From Antilocapra americana (lineage: Eukaryota; Chordata; Mammalia; Artiodactyla; Antilocapridae): DNA of 64,000 bases. The stretch is taken from the NCBI GenBank assembly GCA_007570785.1, contig ML660772.1:34759121-34823120 (forward strand), in the 5' to 3' direction. The notes beneath the pieces were generated by a model that did not search any database, was not told where the DNA came from, and saw only the letters and a program-made list of their open reading frames with translations. Shown here piece after piece: positions 22,066-34,089 of the stretch (positions within the stretch are counted from its first letter, which is position 1; each line of letters begins with the position of its first letter). Made by a program: the position numbers and the translations under genes.

Positions 22066-24215
22066 AGTAACATTCAAAAGTGGTTTTGGAATTATTCGGG
22101 ACAAGAAGTAATTCTGAGGGAGAAAGTCCAGAGTTAAGAATTACATGTGCTAGCAAGGGAAAAATCCAGACATTATTTATATACAGTTTCCTTAGTTTCA
22201 GAATGTGGATTATCATAAATAATGGTCTTGATGTATGGTATAATTTTTCTCCTGCATCTTCCCTTTACTTTAAAAGGTTATCTTTTCAACAGAGAATCTT
22301 ATCCTTCTCTCTAATCCTCCTCCTCCCCTTCTCCCACCTCCAAGAAAAAGTAACAAATCATTGTTTCACTACCTTGTCCTCACTGGTGATTCTTAGGGCA
22401 AAGTCCTCAACTAGTAAATTGGAAAGTAAAATATCCCAAAGATGTCTAGTCTGCCAACATAACCTCTCTGTGTCTAAGTAGGATCCTTGACAGATTAATG
22501 TTCTATATATTTGACAGAATGTTTCCCAGTACAAAGAATTTAGAGGTCCCAGGAATACATTTCATAATCTCAAAAAGAAACTTGCATTCGTTTTAGAAAT
22601 TGTTTTCTAACACATGAAAAGAAGGAAACATTACAAGATCATCTTTGATCTTGTGAGCCTTCTTACCCTATTTTGGTAAGCCTTCTTACCCTATTTTCAG
22701 GTCTCCCTTCTTTTTGACTTGGATATACAAGAAAACTGATAGTTTGAATATACCTTTTAGAAATCATGGCTGAAAGTTGAAATAAAGACATAGCCATTTA
22801 AGTAAAACTAAATTTGACTTCTGTTTTAAGATACATGGCATTTTTTTTCCTTTTAAAACCTTTTTACTGTTGTTTTCATAAGAAACTTTCTCCAGGCAGC
22901 TGACAAATGTTACTTTCCCATTAACATTTCATGTAAAAAGAATTAGAGGGTTATCTTTATTTCACATCCACCTAGGTGGATGATGTTATTGTAAGATTCT
23001 TTGTTTTTAAAAGGAGAACTTGGATGTCTGTATTATTGGCATAAATTTGGATTAATTATGAGTTAAAATACACCATCAGAAAGGCACGGAATTTTTATAA
23101 TTAGATTTTACTATATTGTATTTTGTTTGAGATGGTGAGCTGTTGCTAGGATGTGAGAGCTAGTTTTGTTTTAATAATATTTTAGAGTAGAATTTGACTT
23201 TTACATCTTTGCCCTTTCTTGGAGTTACTTGTCTAGATCTCTTCCTTATGTCTTGTGTCTTTTAATTATAATTGACTTCATGTAAGTAGAGCCTGTGTCT
23301 GGTTGGAAAAAACAATAACCTTCAAGAAACAGAAACATAGTCTCATTTTGTGGTGAATGCTAAATCATGGCCCACAGCCAGCTGTTTTCCTCTGTTCTTT
23401 CTGTGTTATTCTCCCCTGAGAATCACTTTTTTTTCCTTTAAAAACATACCAGAGAGAAAGAGAACTATAGTGATTTCCCTTATGCTGCCTGGAATTGCTA
23501 TAGAGCTTTTTAATTTTACACCTTATTCATTGTTTGTCTCCTTTCTAACCTCCATCTTTTGATCCTTCCTGATGTCTTGCATATTTTTTCTGTAGGACCC
23601 TTTTCTTTGTTTCTTTAATTTTAAAAAGAGATTTTAAAGATTACAAGTCACTAAAACATCCCATTTCTCAGCATCCAAACATATTCTGAAAGCTTTTGTC
23701 ATTTGCCAAAAAATCAAAGTGAAACCATCTGATTGCAGTTGGAAAGATAACTGAACCACAAAGATTATTTCCATTAGAAATTAGAATGAACCTTTTCTCT
23801 TAGGGTGGTCCCTGACTGAAGTGGAAAAGGCAAGTAAATGGTGACCTGGAGGTTCAAATCTACAGTTGAATTCTCTGCTTGAAGCCATTCTTGCTGAGAA
23901 TCATTGGCAAGACTTGGGGTAATGGGAGGGCAGGGTGCTTCCAGGTCTTTACCTTAGAGGCAGTTACTCTCTCAGAACAAGTACAGAATAAAGTGTTCTT
24001 CAGCAGGGCTTTTATCTCTTTTAACCCATAGTGTGAGTCATTACATTAATTGGATATGAAAAGTCACTTTTTCTAACTTGCTTTGAATATTGGTTTGAAT
24101 AGAACTGTAGTAGATTTTCTGTTGATTTTGTTCCTTAATGCTATCCTATGAAGTTGAATTAGGGGTTTATGTCTCTACTGGCTGTCAAGCTGTGTACCAT
24201 CACCTCTCTCCTTGA
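22066..24215. other. Intron 1, apparently unique
   Basis: No gene or named repeat recognised apart from a 23-bp tandem duplication at 22656-22697. The 133-residue frame at 22080-22481 begins at the L1M tail and has no motif. Confidence 0.45.
22656..22697. repeat. Two-copy 23-bp tandem repeat
   Basis: AGCCTTCTTACCCTATTTT occurs at 22656-22674 and again, exactly, at 22679-22697 (period 23). A perfect young local duplication. Confidence 0.95.
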
Positions 24216-24219
24216 CTTT

Positions 24220-24490
24220 GCTAGCTCCCCTTCAGTAATACTAAATGTTACTAATCCAAGACACACTCCTCACCCTACCTGTCCCCCTTCCCCACCAACA
24301 CACACATCACCCTCCAGGTAATCGTTCTTCCTAGCTAGATGGAAAATCTCTTTCTTCTATATTCCCAAAGCACGTTATCATAACTCTTAGCAAACTCATT
24401 ACAAGTCTCCCTCTAGATTATAGTCTTTTTCTACCTAGATTGCAAGCTTCTTGAGAGCAAAATTCATATCCTATTTATACTTGTATAGTT
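24220..24490 (+). mobile_element. L2-like 3' fragment
   Basis: Word order resembles L2 3' ends: CTCCCTCTAGATTATAGTC, TAGATTGCAAGCTTCTTGAG, GCAAAATTCATATCC, then a CTTGTATAG block. Diverged, so assignment is tentative. Confidence 0.5.
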
Positions 24491-24538
24491 ATTTTGTTTG
24501 CTGTTGAAAGCAATTTACAAAGCAGACTAGCTTCATTT

Positions 24539-24583
24539 TAAGGATAAGGAAACTAATCCTTATCTTAAGGATAAGGAAACTAA
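24539..24583. repeat. Direct repeat with hairpin potential
   Basis: AAGGATAAGGAAACTAA is present twice about 26 bp apart, separated by a TCCTTATCTT stretch that is nearly complementary to AAGGATAAGGA. It sits in a MIR/L2-like ancient background (TTTTAAGGATAAGGAAACT resembles the TTTTACAGATGAGGAAACT core). Confidence 0.8.
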
Positions 24584-24729
24584 CCTTAGATAGGTTAATC
24601 TGAAACTGGCAGAATGTAACTATGATCTCTCATGATAGTCTTCATGATCCATGTGACTTCCATCATGTCACCTAGCCTGAGTCCTCTGATACTCTTGCTT
24701 TGATCACTGCATAAATGTTGAATGAATTG

Positions 24730-26932
24730 CCCTAATATAAAAAGAGAAATAAGCTAAGATTCATTTCAGCATTTTTATTCGTTTAAAGGAATTATATTGG
24801 AGAAATGGTTTCTATTCCAATAAAATTACCACTCTACTGGTTTTCTATATTTTGTTTATACTTTACCCATGGTCATATGTATGCCTTTAGTGTAAGTTGC
24901 CTTTGACTTTTTTGCATGGAAACAAAGTCTAAATAAGTACAAATATCATGAAAAGTAACTTCTGGGAGATTTTACAGTCAAAGAAATTCCATAAGCTCCA
25001 ATAATATTCTGGACCATATCTTCTAGGATTCCCAGGTCTTGTTGGGAGCAGTGATAATGCTGCCTTCTAGCTACTTTATATGGTTCTGAATAATAGCGAC
25101 CCTGCTTTTGGCTTTTTGCTTCAGGGTTTCAAATTGTGACATCTGGAATTGTATACAGGTACTCATGGTTGGCCTGTAGAAGAATCTGTTCTACCTGCTG
25201 AACCCCAGAGTTGATAGTAAGCCTTACACATAACATGGTAGGCTAAACCTCTTTTTCTCCTAGCAACAAAGCACTCTAAGTGCCACTGGAATGGCAGATC
25301 ATGCAGCTTAGAATAGAGCAGTTAAGAACAATAATGTTAGGAGAATTGTTCATACAAGAAGATCTATTAAGAAGCAGTCAGAAACACCAAAATGAACTAT
25401 TTAATGAAGCACTTACTTAACTCCAGGAGGGTACCAGCCTTGTGAGCCTGGAATTAACATCATGGACCATAGAGTTAGTTAGTCTGAGGGGCCTATTTAG
25501 TAGAAAGAGAATGATAAATTGGTAAGAGTAGTACCTCCTATGTTCTTTTTCTGAAAGCCAGAAGTAGGGATTATAGTTTGCCCCATGCTAATTTGAATAT
25601 GGTTTTTACACACCATATCACTTCAGTGTGTTCAGAAATTAGAAAAGGTCAGTAAGTGCCCAGTATAGGTAAAATGTGATAGTATACAGAAAGATCTTCT
25701 GTGGTATATTAGCTTTCTCATGTCTGTTTATCAGTATGGTGTTTTAAATTTACTCTGGGCTGAGAATTAGCGGATTTGGGTCCACTGTAATCTTTGTGTT
25801 CTTGGCCACTCTGGATCTCAATTTCCATATCTATAAAAATCAATAGGAGAACCTAGTGATTTCTAAGATTTCTTCAAACCCAGTTACTCTTTTTGACTTT
25901 GGAAAATATCATCAGTAGTTTACCAAACATAATAATGTTCCACAGCGCTTAAAAATCCTACAAGCCAAGAATATATAAATGTGTGTGATTTTCAATGAAA
26001 TGGCCTGTATATAAATGTTATATATTCCTGTGAAGTCCATGAGAAAATGAAAATTTTTTTCATAGATCTTAGCTGCTTTTTCAACTTGTTTTTACTTAGT
26101 TTGCCTTTTAAATATTTGTGGCGTATTTGAAAACATTAAGTTTAATTCATTTAACTTTTTAGTTTATAGCTTCAAAGGCATATAAATTGCTCTATTAGCA
26201 TGAGGCAAATAAGCCTAGTCATGATGTATATCACTCTCTATGGTATTAAATTACAGGAAAATGAAAAATAATGGAGCTTCTATTGTCTGTAATAGTTATC
26301 TCTCCCAAAATAAGATGATTCATTTAAAAGTTATGTGAGTAGTTTATGTGCAAAACATTTTTCTAAACCCTGGGGACATAGTATGAATAAAAAGACAAGA
26401 TACTACCTTGTATTATAGAACTTACACTATTGAGAGATATGATAGAGCAAAAAAAATAAATAAATAAATGATAGAAAGTAAGTACAAATGGGATTATATC
26501 CCTTAGTGAACTCTTTACAGGTCAAGAGTATACTAGATTTGTAACACAAAATGTCCTATTTTAGTGGTGATTTTTGGCATTTGTTCCTGGCTTTGCAAGC
26601 TTTGTAATTAGGAGTGATTATTTGTCTTAAGTAATGGCAAATGAAAAAGAAATGAGAAAGCAGCTTATATGTATTAGAATGTGAAGAAGCTCATAATCAG
26701 ATGAAGCTAAAGTATTTTACAGTGTTAGACCTATAGATAAACAAACTGTCTTTTTCCTGATTACAAATGTGCTACAGGGTCATTCCTGTATTGCATTTCC
26801 TGTTTACAGTCATTACTAATTTTTGTTTGGTAACTACTGTCATGGTACTTGAAAGGATGACTTTCAAAAATCTATTTATTAGATCATTGATATATAATAC
26901 ATACAGGAAATTATTTTGCTTTTCACAAAGTA
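24730..26932. other. Intron 1, mostly unique, some ancient repeat traces
   Basis: No gene recognised. A MIR lies at 25745-25885, and 26360-26460 (AACCCTGGGGACATAGTATG and AACTTACACTATTGAGAG) looks like a very old L2-type fragment. Confidence 0.45.
25745..25885 (+). mobile_element. MIR SINE
   Basis: MIR core order: CTGGGCTGAGAATTAGCG, GGATTTGGGTCC, TTCTTGGCCACTCTGGATCTC, AATTTCCATATCTATAAAA. Ancient mammalian SINE. Confidence 0.7.
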
Positions 26933-26943
26933 GTGATGTTCAG

Positions 26944-27660
26944 TTTAGTTCAGTCACTCAGTCATGTCCGACTCTTTGTGACCCCATGAATCACAGCACA
27001 CCAGGCCTCCCTGTCTATCACCAACTCTCGAGTTCACCCAAAGCCATGTCCATCGAGTTGGTGATGCCATCCAGCCATCTCATCCTTTATCATCTCCTTC
27101 TCCTGCCCCCAATCCTTCCCAGCATTAGGGTCTTTTCCAATGAGTCAACTCTTCGCATGAGGTGGCCAAAGTATTGGAGTTTCAACTTCAACGTCAGTCC
27201 TTCCAATGAACACCCAGGACTGATCTCCTTTAGGATGGACTGGTTGGATCTCCTTGCAGTCCAAGGGACTGTCAAGGGTCTTCTCCAACACCACAATTCA
27301 AGGGCATCAATTCTTCGGTGCTCAGCTTTCTTCACCGTCCAACTCTCACAACCATACATGACTACTGGAAAAACCATAGCCTTGACTAGATGGACCTTTG
27401 CTGGCAAAGTAATGTCTCTGCTTTTCAATATGCTATCTAGGTTGGTCATAACTTTCCTTCCAAGGAGTAAGCGTCTTTTAATTTCATGGCTGCAGTCACC
27501 ATCTGCAGTGATTTTGGAGCCCTGCAAAATAAAGTCTGACACTATTTCCACTGTTTCCCCATCTATTTGCCATGAAGTAATGGGACCAGGTGCCATGATC
27601 TTAATTTTCTGAATATTGAGCTTGAAGACAATTTTTTCACTCTCCTCTTTCACTTTCATC
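26944..27660 (-). mobile_element. BovB, 3' part of a twin-primed (inverted) copy
   Basis: Begins with the BovB 3' terminus (CAGTTTAGTTCAGTCACTCAG) and runs in reverse through the C-terminal part of the ORF up to the word encoding LLMKVKEESEK. The minus-strand frame 27740-27090 is the matching protein remnant (KSRDITLPAKVHLVKAMVFP). It joins head-to-head with 27661-28190 at a TCAA microhomology (27659-27662). Left target-site duplication GTGATGTTCAG at 26933-26943. Confidence 0.95.
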
Positions 27661-28190
27661 AACAAAAGAGTCCAAAATGCAGTACTTGGATGCCATCTCA
27701 AAAATGACAGAATCATCTGTTCATTTCCAAGGCAAACCATTCAGTATCATGGTAATCCAAGCTTATGCCCCAACCAGTAACACTGAAGAAGCTGAAGTTG
27801 AACTGTTTTATGAAGACCTACAAGACCTTTTAGAATTAACACCCAAAAAAAGATGTCCTTAGGGGACTGGAATAGGGGACTGGAATGCGAAAGTAGGAAG
27901 TCAGGAAACACCTGGAGTAACATCTAATAGAGTTTTGCCAAGAAAATGCACTGGTCATAGCAAACACCCTCATCCAACAACACAAGAGAAGACTCTACAC
28001 ATGGACATCACCAGATGATCAACACTGAAATCAGATTGATTATATTCTTTGCAACCAAAGATGGAGAAGCTCTATAAAATCAGCAAAAACAAGACTGGGA
28101 GCTGACTGTGGCTAAGATCATGAACTCCTTATTGCCAAATTCACACTGAAATTGAAGAAGGTAGGGAAAACCACTAGACCATTCAGGTAT
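27661..28190 (+). mobile_element. BovB, inverted 5' part of the same insertion
   Basis: Forward-oriented BovB endonuclease-domain sequence: frames read QAYAPTSNTEEAEVELFYED and GNWNAKVGSQETPG-like text, with a duplicated GGGGACTGGAATAG word near 27861 and several frame breaks. It ends at CCATTCAGGTAT, and the second copy of the target duplication GTGATGTTCAG is at 28191-28201. About 1 kb of BovB between the two parts (RT-proximal region) is absent, as expected for twin priming. Confidence 0.95.
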
Positions 28191-28201
28191 GTGATGTTCA
28201 G

Positions 28202-29789
28202 GGATTATTATATAAATTATGAATTATGAAATAACTTTTTCAATGATAAGAAAATAGAAGACTAACCAAATTGAAAATGGGTTTTAAAACATCAAATTTT
28301 CAATATTTTAAGTAAAAATTAACTTGATAATTGATAAATTTATATTTGATCTTTGAGTAAAATCCATGGGCCTTAAGCACTATTATTAGAGGATTAAACT
28401 TAGAGGTTATGCTTTTCAGCTATCCAGCTTCAGTCTTTAATTTGCCTATAAAAAAGCTCCAGTCGTATTTAAAATAATTTCACTAATTTTTTTTCCAAGT
28501 ACCTGATCTACCTAACTCCCTACTTAAATAATAGGAAATTAGAAGAATTAATGTGCATGACTATAATTTCCTAATGCAAGTTCAAGCTGTGATTCTAAAA
28601 TGACTTTTTAACTATTTTTCTTTCTTTTTTCTTCTCAACCATTATAATCGCTGTTCATTGCCAGTGACAAAAACTATAAGAAAGAACAGAAGGTGATAGA
28701 AGAAAGAACCTAAAGAAACCACTAGGTGATATCTGGGGACTGCTATGGAAGTATGTCATGTTTCTGTAGTATTTAGCTATAAAGATTGATTGATTGTAGA
28801 TATCACTGCTTTTATTTTGGTCGTATTCAACAAAGGAGAAAAGCATAGTTTGGGATTGCCAGTTTCTCTTATCCTTGGCTAGTCAAGAATGCAGGACTAC
28901 TTGGCTTTAAGTATGGCTTGAGGGAGGGACTATAGGAGAAGCCAGGTAGCTTGAGGACTAATGAGAGGGCATCTGCCAAGCAACAGCCAGGCTACCACTG
29001 TGTAAATATAATTACAGTCTGGATGGGGCCAGATCATCCTCAAATCACCTATGCTCAGTCTGTCTTTATTACGTGACATTCTGACCACCAGACAAATTTT
29101 AAAAAGGGGCTTCAGGGCATCTGTTGGTTACATAGCTTCTTATCTGAACAGTGAGCCTAGCAAAAGAAGAGGCTGAAAGCCTAGCACAGATGCCTTGGTG
29201 CTGAGTACATTAATGTCTATTGCCACCATGAACTTATTACCCCTGTTTTGTTTAAAGATAAAGTGATATCATGTTTCATTGCAAAATGACCATGCAAATA
29301 TTAGGTGTATTTTTCTTTTTGTGAGTGTAATACGATGGAAGTCTTGATAGAATGAGTCACAAACTAAAGGTAAAGAATATATTTACATTATGGGATACTG
29401 GTATACAATAAAAATAAGGGTTAAACAAAAGTCACCATTTGTTTTTCATGAAGGATATTAAGATTTCAATTTAAATGTAAAACTACAGAATCTCAGTTCC
29501 TTTTCTGTCAGTATCACCTGTTGAGCTTGTATCCCCCAAAATTCCATGATGTTGTCTCTGGTGGATCAAAGAAGGAAGGTAGGCAAGCTAGCTAGTGGGC
29601 AAGATGTGAATTAACTACAGTGCTGGATAGAGTGACATAAGTGCTGTAAAACAGTTTTGCTCAAAATATCTATGTTGAGGAACCAACATTTTTTCAAAAC
29701 TCCAAATCTGTCTCAGGCCAATACTTTTTAAAACACAATAAAAATGAATTACTAAAAGAAAAAAAAAAAGACAAATATGAGGCCGATTT
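28202..29789. other. Intron 1, apparently unique
   Basis: No gene or named repeat recognised between the BovB and L1 insertions. Confidence 0.45.
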
Positions 29790-29800
29790 AAGAAATATAC

Positions 29801-30498
29801 CTGCAAATAGACCTGCCATATGACCCAGCAATCCCACTGCTGGGCATATACACCGAGGAAACCAGAATTGAAAGAGCCACGTGTACCCCAGTGTTCATCG
29901 CTGCATTGTTTACAATAGCCAGGACATGGAAGCAACCTAGATGCCCATCATCTGATGAATGGATAAGAAAGCTGTGGTACATATACACAATGGAATATTA
30001 CTCAGCATTAAAAAAAAATTCATTTGAATCAGTTCTACTCAGGTGGACGGAACTGGAGCCCATTATCCAGAGTGAAGTAAGCCAGAAGGAAAAACAACAA
30101 TACAGTATACTAACGCATATATATGGAATTTAGAAAGACGGTAACGAGAACCCAGCATGTGAGACAGCAAAAGGAACACAGATGTATAGAACAGACTCGT
30201 GGACTCTGTGGATGAGGGTAAGGGTGGGATGATATGGGAGAATGGCATTGAAACATGTTAATTATCATATGTGTAATCAATTGCCAGCCCAGGATTGATG
30301 CTCGGGGCTGGTGCATCGAGATTTCCCGGGGGGAGGGAGGAGGGAGGGAGGAGGGAGGGGGGCTCTGGAGGGGGAGCATATGTAAACCCATGGCGATATC
30401 ATGTCATTGTATGGCAAAACTAATAAAAAAAATAAATAAATAAAAATAAAATAAAATAGGGGCATTCTTGCCCTCTGTGGGCATGAAAAAAAAAAAAA
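29801..30498 (+). mobile_element. Ruminant L1, 5'-truncated, with 28-bp 3' transduction
   Basis: Carries the C-terminal end of L1 ORF2 in frame ([20 protein letters not shown] through YSILTHIYGI, ending near 30132), then the 3' UTR with a G-rich purine tract (30327-30362) and a first A-rich tail to about 30457. A 28-nt non-L1 segment (30458-30485, starting AGGGGCATTC) and a second pure A tail follow. The exact duplication AGAAATATAC (29791-29800 and 30499-30508) brackets the whole, so the extra segment arrived with the L1. The progenitor's AATAAA in the first tail lies upstream of the second cleavage site. Confidence 0.95.
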
Positions 30499-30646
30499 AG
30501 AAATATACATACCAGACATACTGTCAAAGTGCTTAACAATTCCTAATTTCTTTCAGTTTCTTTGTATGTTCCATCACAAACTGGTAACCAAAAGTTTGCA
30601 GACTGCACACTTCGTAGCACTGCATAATAGAAATACAGACAACTAC

Positions 30647-31932
30647 GACTAGCACCCTCTACGCTTATCAGTGGAGAATATGTTCCAAGACCCCCAGTTA
30701 GATGCCTGAAATCCCAGATAGTACCAAACCCTTTATATAATGTTTTTTCCTATATACACATGCCTATGATGAAACTTAACTTATAAATTAGGCACAGTAA
30801 GAGATTAACAACAAGAACTAAAAATAGAAAAATAATAACTATATACTATAGTAAAAGTTTTGTGGATGTGGTTTCTCTCCTTAATTAATTTCTTCATTTC
30901 TACCAAAAATGCAGCAGTGGCTTATTCAATGGCAGACCCAGTCTCTGCAGTAATTTTAATATTTTTCTGTCCAAACGTATTCCCAAATATTTGTAACCAT
31001 CCGTTGCATGCTTGCTAAGATGCTTCAGTCGTATCCGACTGACTCTTTGCAACCCTATGGACTGTAGGCTGCCAGGCTCCTCTGTCCATACGGATTCTCC
31101 ATGCAAGAATACTGGAGTGAGCTGCCATGTCCTTCAGGGAATCTTCCCGACTCAGGGATCAAATCCATGTCTATTTGTCTCCTGCAGTGGCATGCAGGTT
31201 CTTTACCAGTAGCACTACCTGGGAAGCACTAAATGGTATAAGTCATTTTAGGGGATCCCTTGCTGAAATCTTCATGTGGGCTTCATGTTTTCTGGTGCCA
31301 CATGTTACCACCAACTAGAATATGTTTCTGCTTATGTCTCCCACCCACGAGTTTAATGCCTTTTCCATCTTTAGTAGGCAATTAGCATGCACTGTGTGGC
31401 TACAGTTTCTGCAGTTTGAGGTGCAGCAGCAGCACTAACATGAATTTGTTTTTCCTTCTTCACAATTTCATGGATAGAAGATTTCTTTGTACCATAGATC
31501 TTAATAGCATCAGCATATAATTTTTCTGTTGTTAAGTGGAGAACTTTCATTTTTCACTTAAAGGAATTACTTTAAGTTTTCTCTTTGGCATATCTAAGTT
31601 GCCAGAATCACTATTTCTGCAGTTTGGGGCCATTATTAAGTAAAAATAAGGGTTACTTGGAATGCAAGCACTGCTGTGATGCTGTAACAATCAGTCTGGT
31701 AATGAAATTGGCTACTAAGTGACTAGCTGGATAAACTGGACAAAGGATGATTTGTATCTAAAGGCAGGACAGAGCAGAGACTCCAGATTTAATCACACTG
31801 CTCAGAATGCAGTTAAAATTTAGGAATTGTTTACTTCTGAAATTTTTCATTTACTATTTTTGGATCATAGTTGACCATAAGTAACTGAAACTGCAGAAAG
31901 CACAAGTGTGGATAAGGGGCAACTACTGTATT
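30647..31932. mobile_element. Tigger-type mariner DNA transposon, deleted
   Basis: Left end TACGCTTATCAGTGGAGAAT and right end GTGTGGATAAGGGGCAACTA carry Tigger-like termini, with interior landmarks GATGCCTGAAATCCCAGATA, AAATTAGGCACAGTAAGAGA, AGTTGCCAGAATCACTATTT and GGGGCCATTATTAAG in the expected order. No transposase frame survives. A Bov-tA (31010-31228) is inserted in it. Subfamily uncertain. Confidence 0.8.
31010..31228 (-). mobile_element. Bov-tA SINE nested in Tigger
   Basis: Reverse-oriented, near-complete Bov-tA (GATGCTTCAGTCGTATCCGA to CTACCTGGGAAGC). It lies between Tigger landmarks, so it is younger than the transposon. No clear target duplication. Confidence 0.93.
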
Positions 31933-32096
31933 ATGAGGTTTCAGAAGCAGAAATTGGGTGGATTGGGAACAACATTATGGAGGAAACATCATTCAAACTA
32001 ACTCCTGTAGGATAAGTAGGCAAAGAAGGATTTCCAGGAAGAATAGATAATCTGAACAAAGAAACATGGCTGCAAAACGTCAGTAAACTCTTGGCA

Positions 32097-32206
32097 TTCT
32101 CACCAAGTCGTGTTCAACTTGGTGCGACCCCAGGGACAGCAGCCCACAAGGCTCGCCTGTCCATGGGATTCTTCAGGCAAGAATACTGGGGTGGGTTACC
32201 ATTTCT
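32097..32206 (-). mobile_element. Bov-tA SINE, 5'-truncated
   Basis: Reverse-oriented distal part only: AAGTCGTGTTCAACTTGGTG, CAGCCCACAAGGCTCG, GGCAAGAATACTGGGGTGGG. The tRNA-like head is missing. Confidence 0.9.
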
Positions 32207-32667
32207 TTCTCTCTTTTTAGAGTGATCTAGTCCCTTTTCTGTTAGTTTTGAGACTAATCATCCCATCTAGGTCATATGATCTCCATGTGCAGAAATGTAG
32301 AACTCATTTCTCTGGAAAAGATCAAATTGCCAAAGGTTTTTAAGAGGAATTACAAAATCTAACCTTTTAAATACAGCAATAAATTGAAAGTAGATTATAC
32401 AAATATTCAAATGATGTTGTGTGTTATACTCTGCCGTTGATAGCAAAAGAGAAAATTTTCCCAAGAGAAATGGCAGATTAGTGGTAGAGAGAGGCAAGAC
32501 AGATCAGTGGCTCAATATCCATATTTCTTTTATGATGTCACAGGTAAAAATAATTGAGATGCTATTTGTTGGCACTTTTCTCATGGACCAGATGCAATCA
32601 AGCTGGGGGATGGAAATCATCCAGTGTACCACTGCTGCCCACTTCTCTGGAACACAGGGAGTTTAGA

Positions 32668-32885
32668 GGGTGCAGAGCAGAACTTACATAGGTTTGAATC
32701 CTGGTTTGACACTCCCCTAGAAATTTAGACAAGTTTCTTAGCCTCCTTGGCTTTAGGAAACTTATCTGTAAAACATGGATAATACCTCCTTATTGGATTA
32801 TTGTGAGACTACATAAAATGATACATATAAACACTTAGAACAGTGCCTGACATGTAGCAAGTACTTGATCAGTGTTATTATTCAT
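32668..32885 (+). mobile_element. MIR SINE
   Basis: Complete MIR word order: GGTTTGAATCCTGGTTTGAC, AAGTTTCTTAGCCTCC, AAACTTATCTGTAAAACATG, TATTGTGAGACTACATAAAA, AACAGTGCCTGACATGTAGC. Confidence 0.88.
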
Positions 32886-32949
32886 GTTCTCTGATGAGTT
32901 TTGTTTAGTTATCTACACCTTAGTATCAATAAGTAAATGTTTGGAGATC

Positions 32950-33165
32950 CAGAATTGCAGAAAGTTCATCAGCTTTAGAATTCTGAGTTGAATTCTTAGC
33001 CCTGACGCTTACTGGCTGTGTGATTTTGGCACAATTACTTAACCCTTTAATCCTCAGGATTTTTATGAAAAATGCATTACAACCATCTATCTCACAGAGG
33101 TATAAGGAATAATTAACATGAACATTTTAAAGCACAAAGTATGGTACCTGCACATATGAAAAATA
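32950..33165 (+). mobile_element. MIR SINE
   Basis: Second MIR in the same orientation, 65 bp after the first: CTTACTGGCTGTGTGATTTT, CAATTACTTAACCC, TCTCACAGAGGTATAAGGA, AAAGCACAAAGTATGGTACC. Confidence 0.82.
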
Positions 33166-33639
33166 TGTATACCATAATTATTATCAAGAAATCCAGTTTA
33201 GAGAGAAGAAAATCCTACATAGATTTTAAAATCATTTAACAGGTACCTAAATATATCATCAAGGATTTTATGACTCAACACTTTCAGAAAAATTGATACT
33301 TCATGCTTTGTTGGACACAAAGAAATATTTAAAATTCAATAAATGGAATGTATTAAATTACTGGATTTCATTTTTTCCTTTTTTAAAATTTGCAAATTAT
33401 TTGTATTTTTTTGATAAAAATAAAAATTTATAAGTAACTGTTGCTAGCAGTTGATTGAGTACATGCTGTATGCTAGTCACTGTGGGAAAGATTTCAGAGG
33501 TATATCACTGGGTCTCTAGTGGGAGCACTTGATATAACATTGCCAGGTACTCTCGTCCAGTATAGGAAACAGTTATAGTTTCCTGAATGTAATCTTCCTT
33601 AGAGTTTTTGCGGTAAATTGCAAAAATGAATACAGTTCT

Positions 33640-34085
33640 TTTTAGCACCTCCCATTAAGAAATGGAGTTTATTTTCCTGCCCTGTGAATCTAGGCTGCTG
33701 GTAGACAGTGGTAGAAGTGATGTTGTATGTGCTGTAACCTTGGACTTCACAGGGCTTGTTTGCATCTCTTCTTTGGAACCCTGTTACTACCATGCGAACT
33801 AGCCTAGCTCAGCCCCCTGGAGAATGAGAGACTACATAGGAAAAATCAAACATCTCAGATGAGGCTTCCTTGAACTAGTTGTCCCTAGCTCACCTGAAAG
33901 GTGACTCGCAATGCAGTGAGCACAGCTCAGACCAGAAGAATCATCAGCTGAGCCCAGCCCAAGGTGCTAAACTGTAGAAGCATGAGCAGAATATCATGAC
34001 CAGAAACTGCAAACTAAATGGTTGCTATTTTAAGCCACTCTGTTTAAGGGTGGTTTGTTAGGCAACAGATCATAAGTTATACTCC
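33640..34085 (+). mobile_element. MaLR (MLT1-like) LTR
   Basis: Carries TTCTTTGGAACCCTGTTACT, AGCTGAGCCCAGCCCAAG, and the 3' block TTGCTATTTTAAGCCACTC with TGGTTTGTTAGGCAACAG. Orientation + by the position of the TTTAAGCCAC block. Confidence 0.7.
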
Positions 34086-34089
34086 CTCT

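Noticed and set aside
22080..22481. 133-residue frame beginning at an L1M tail
   Set aside because: Low-complexity serine/leucine-rich text with no family resemblance; treated as chance.
26767..27612. 281-residue plus-strand frame
   Set aside because: It is the antisense shadow of the BovB C-terminal coding region plus flanking intron.
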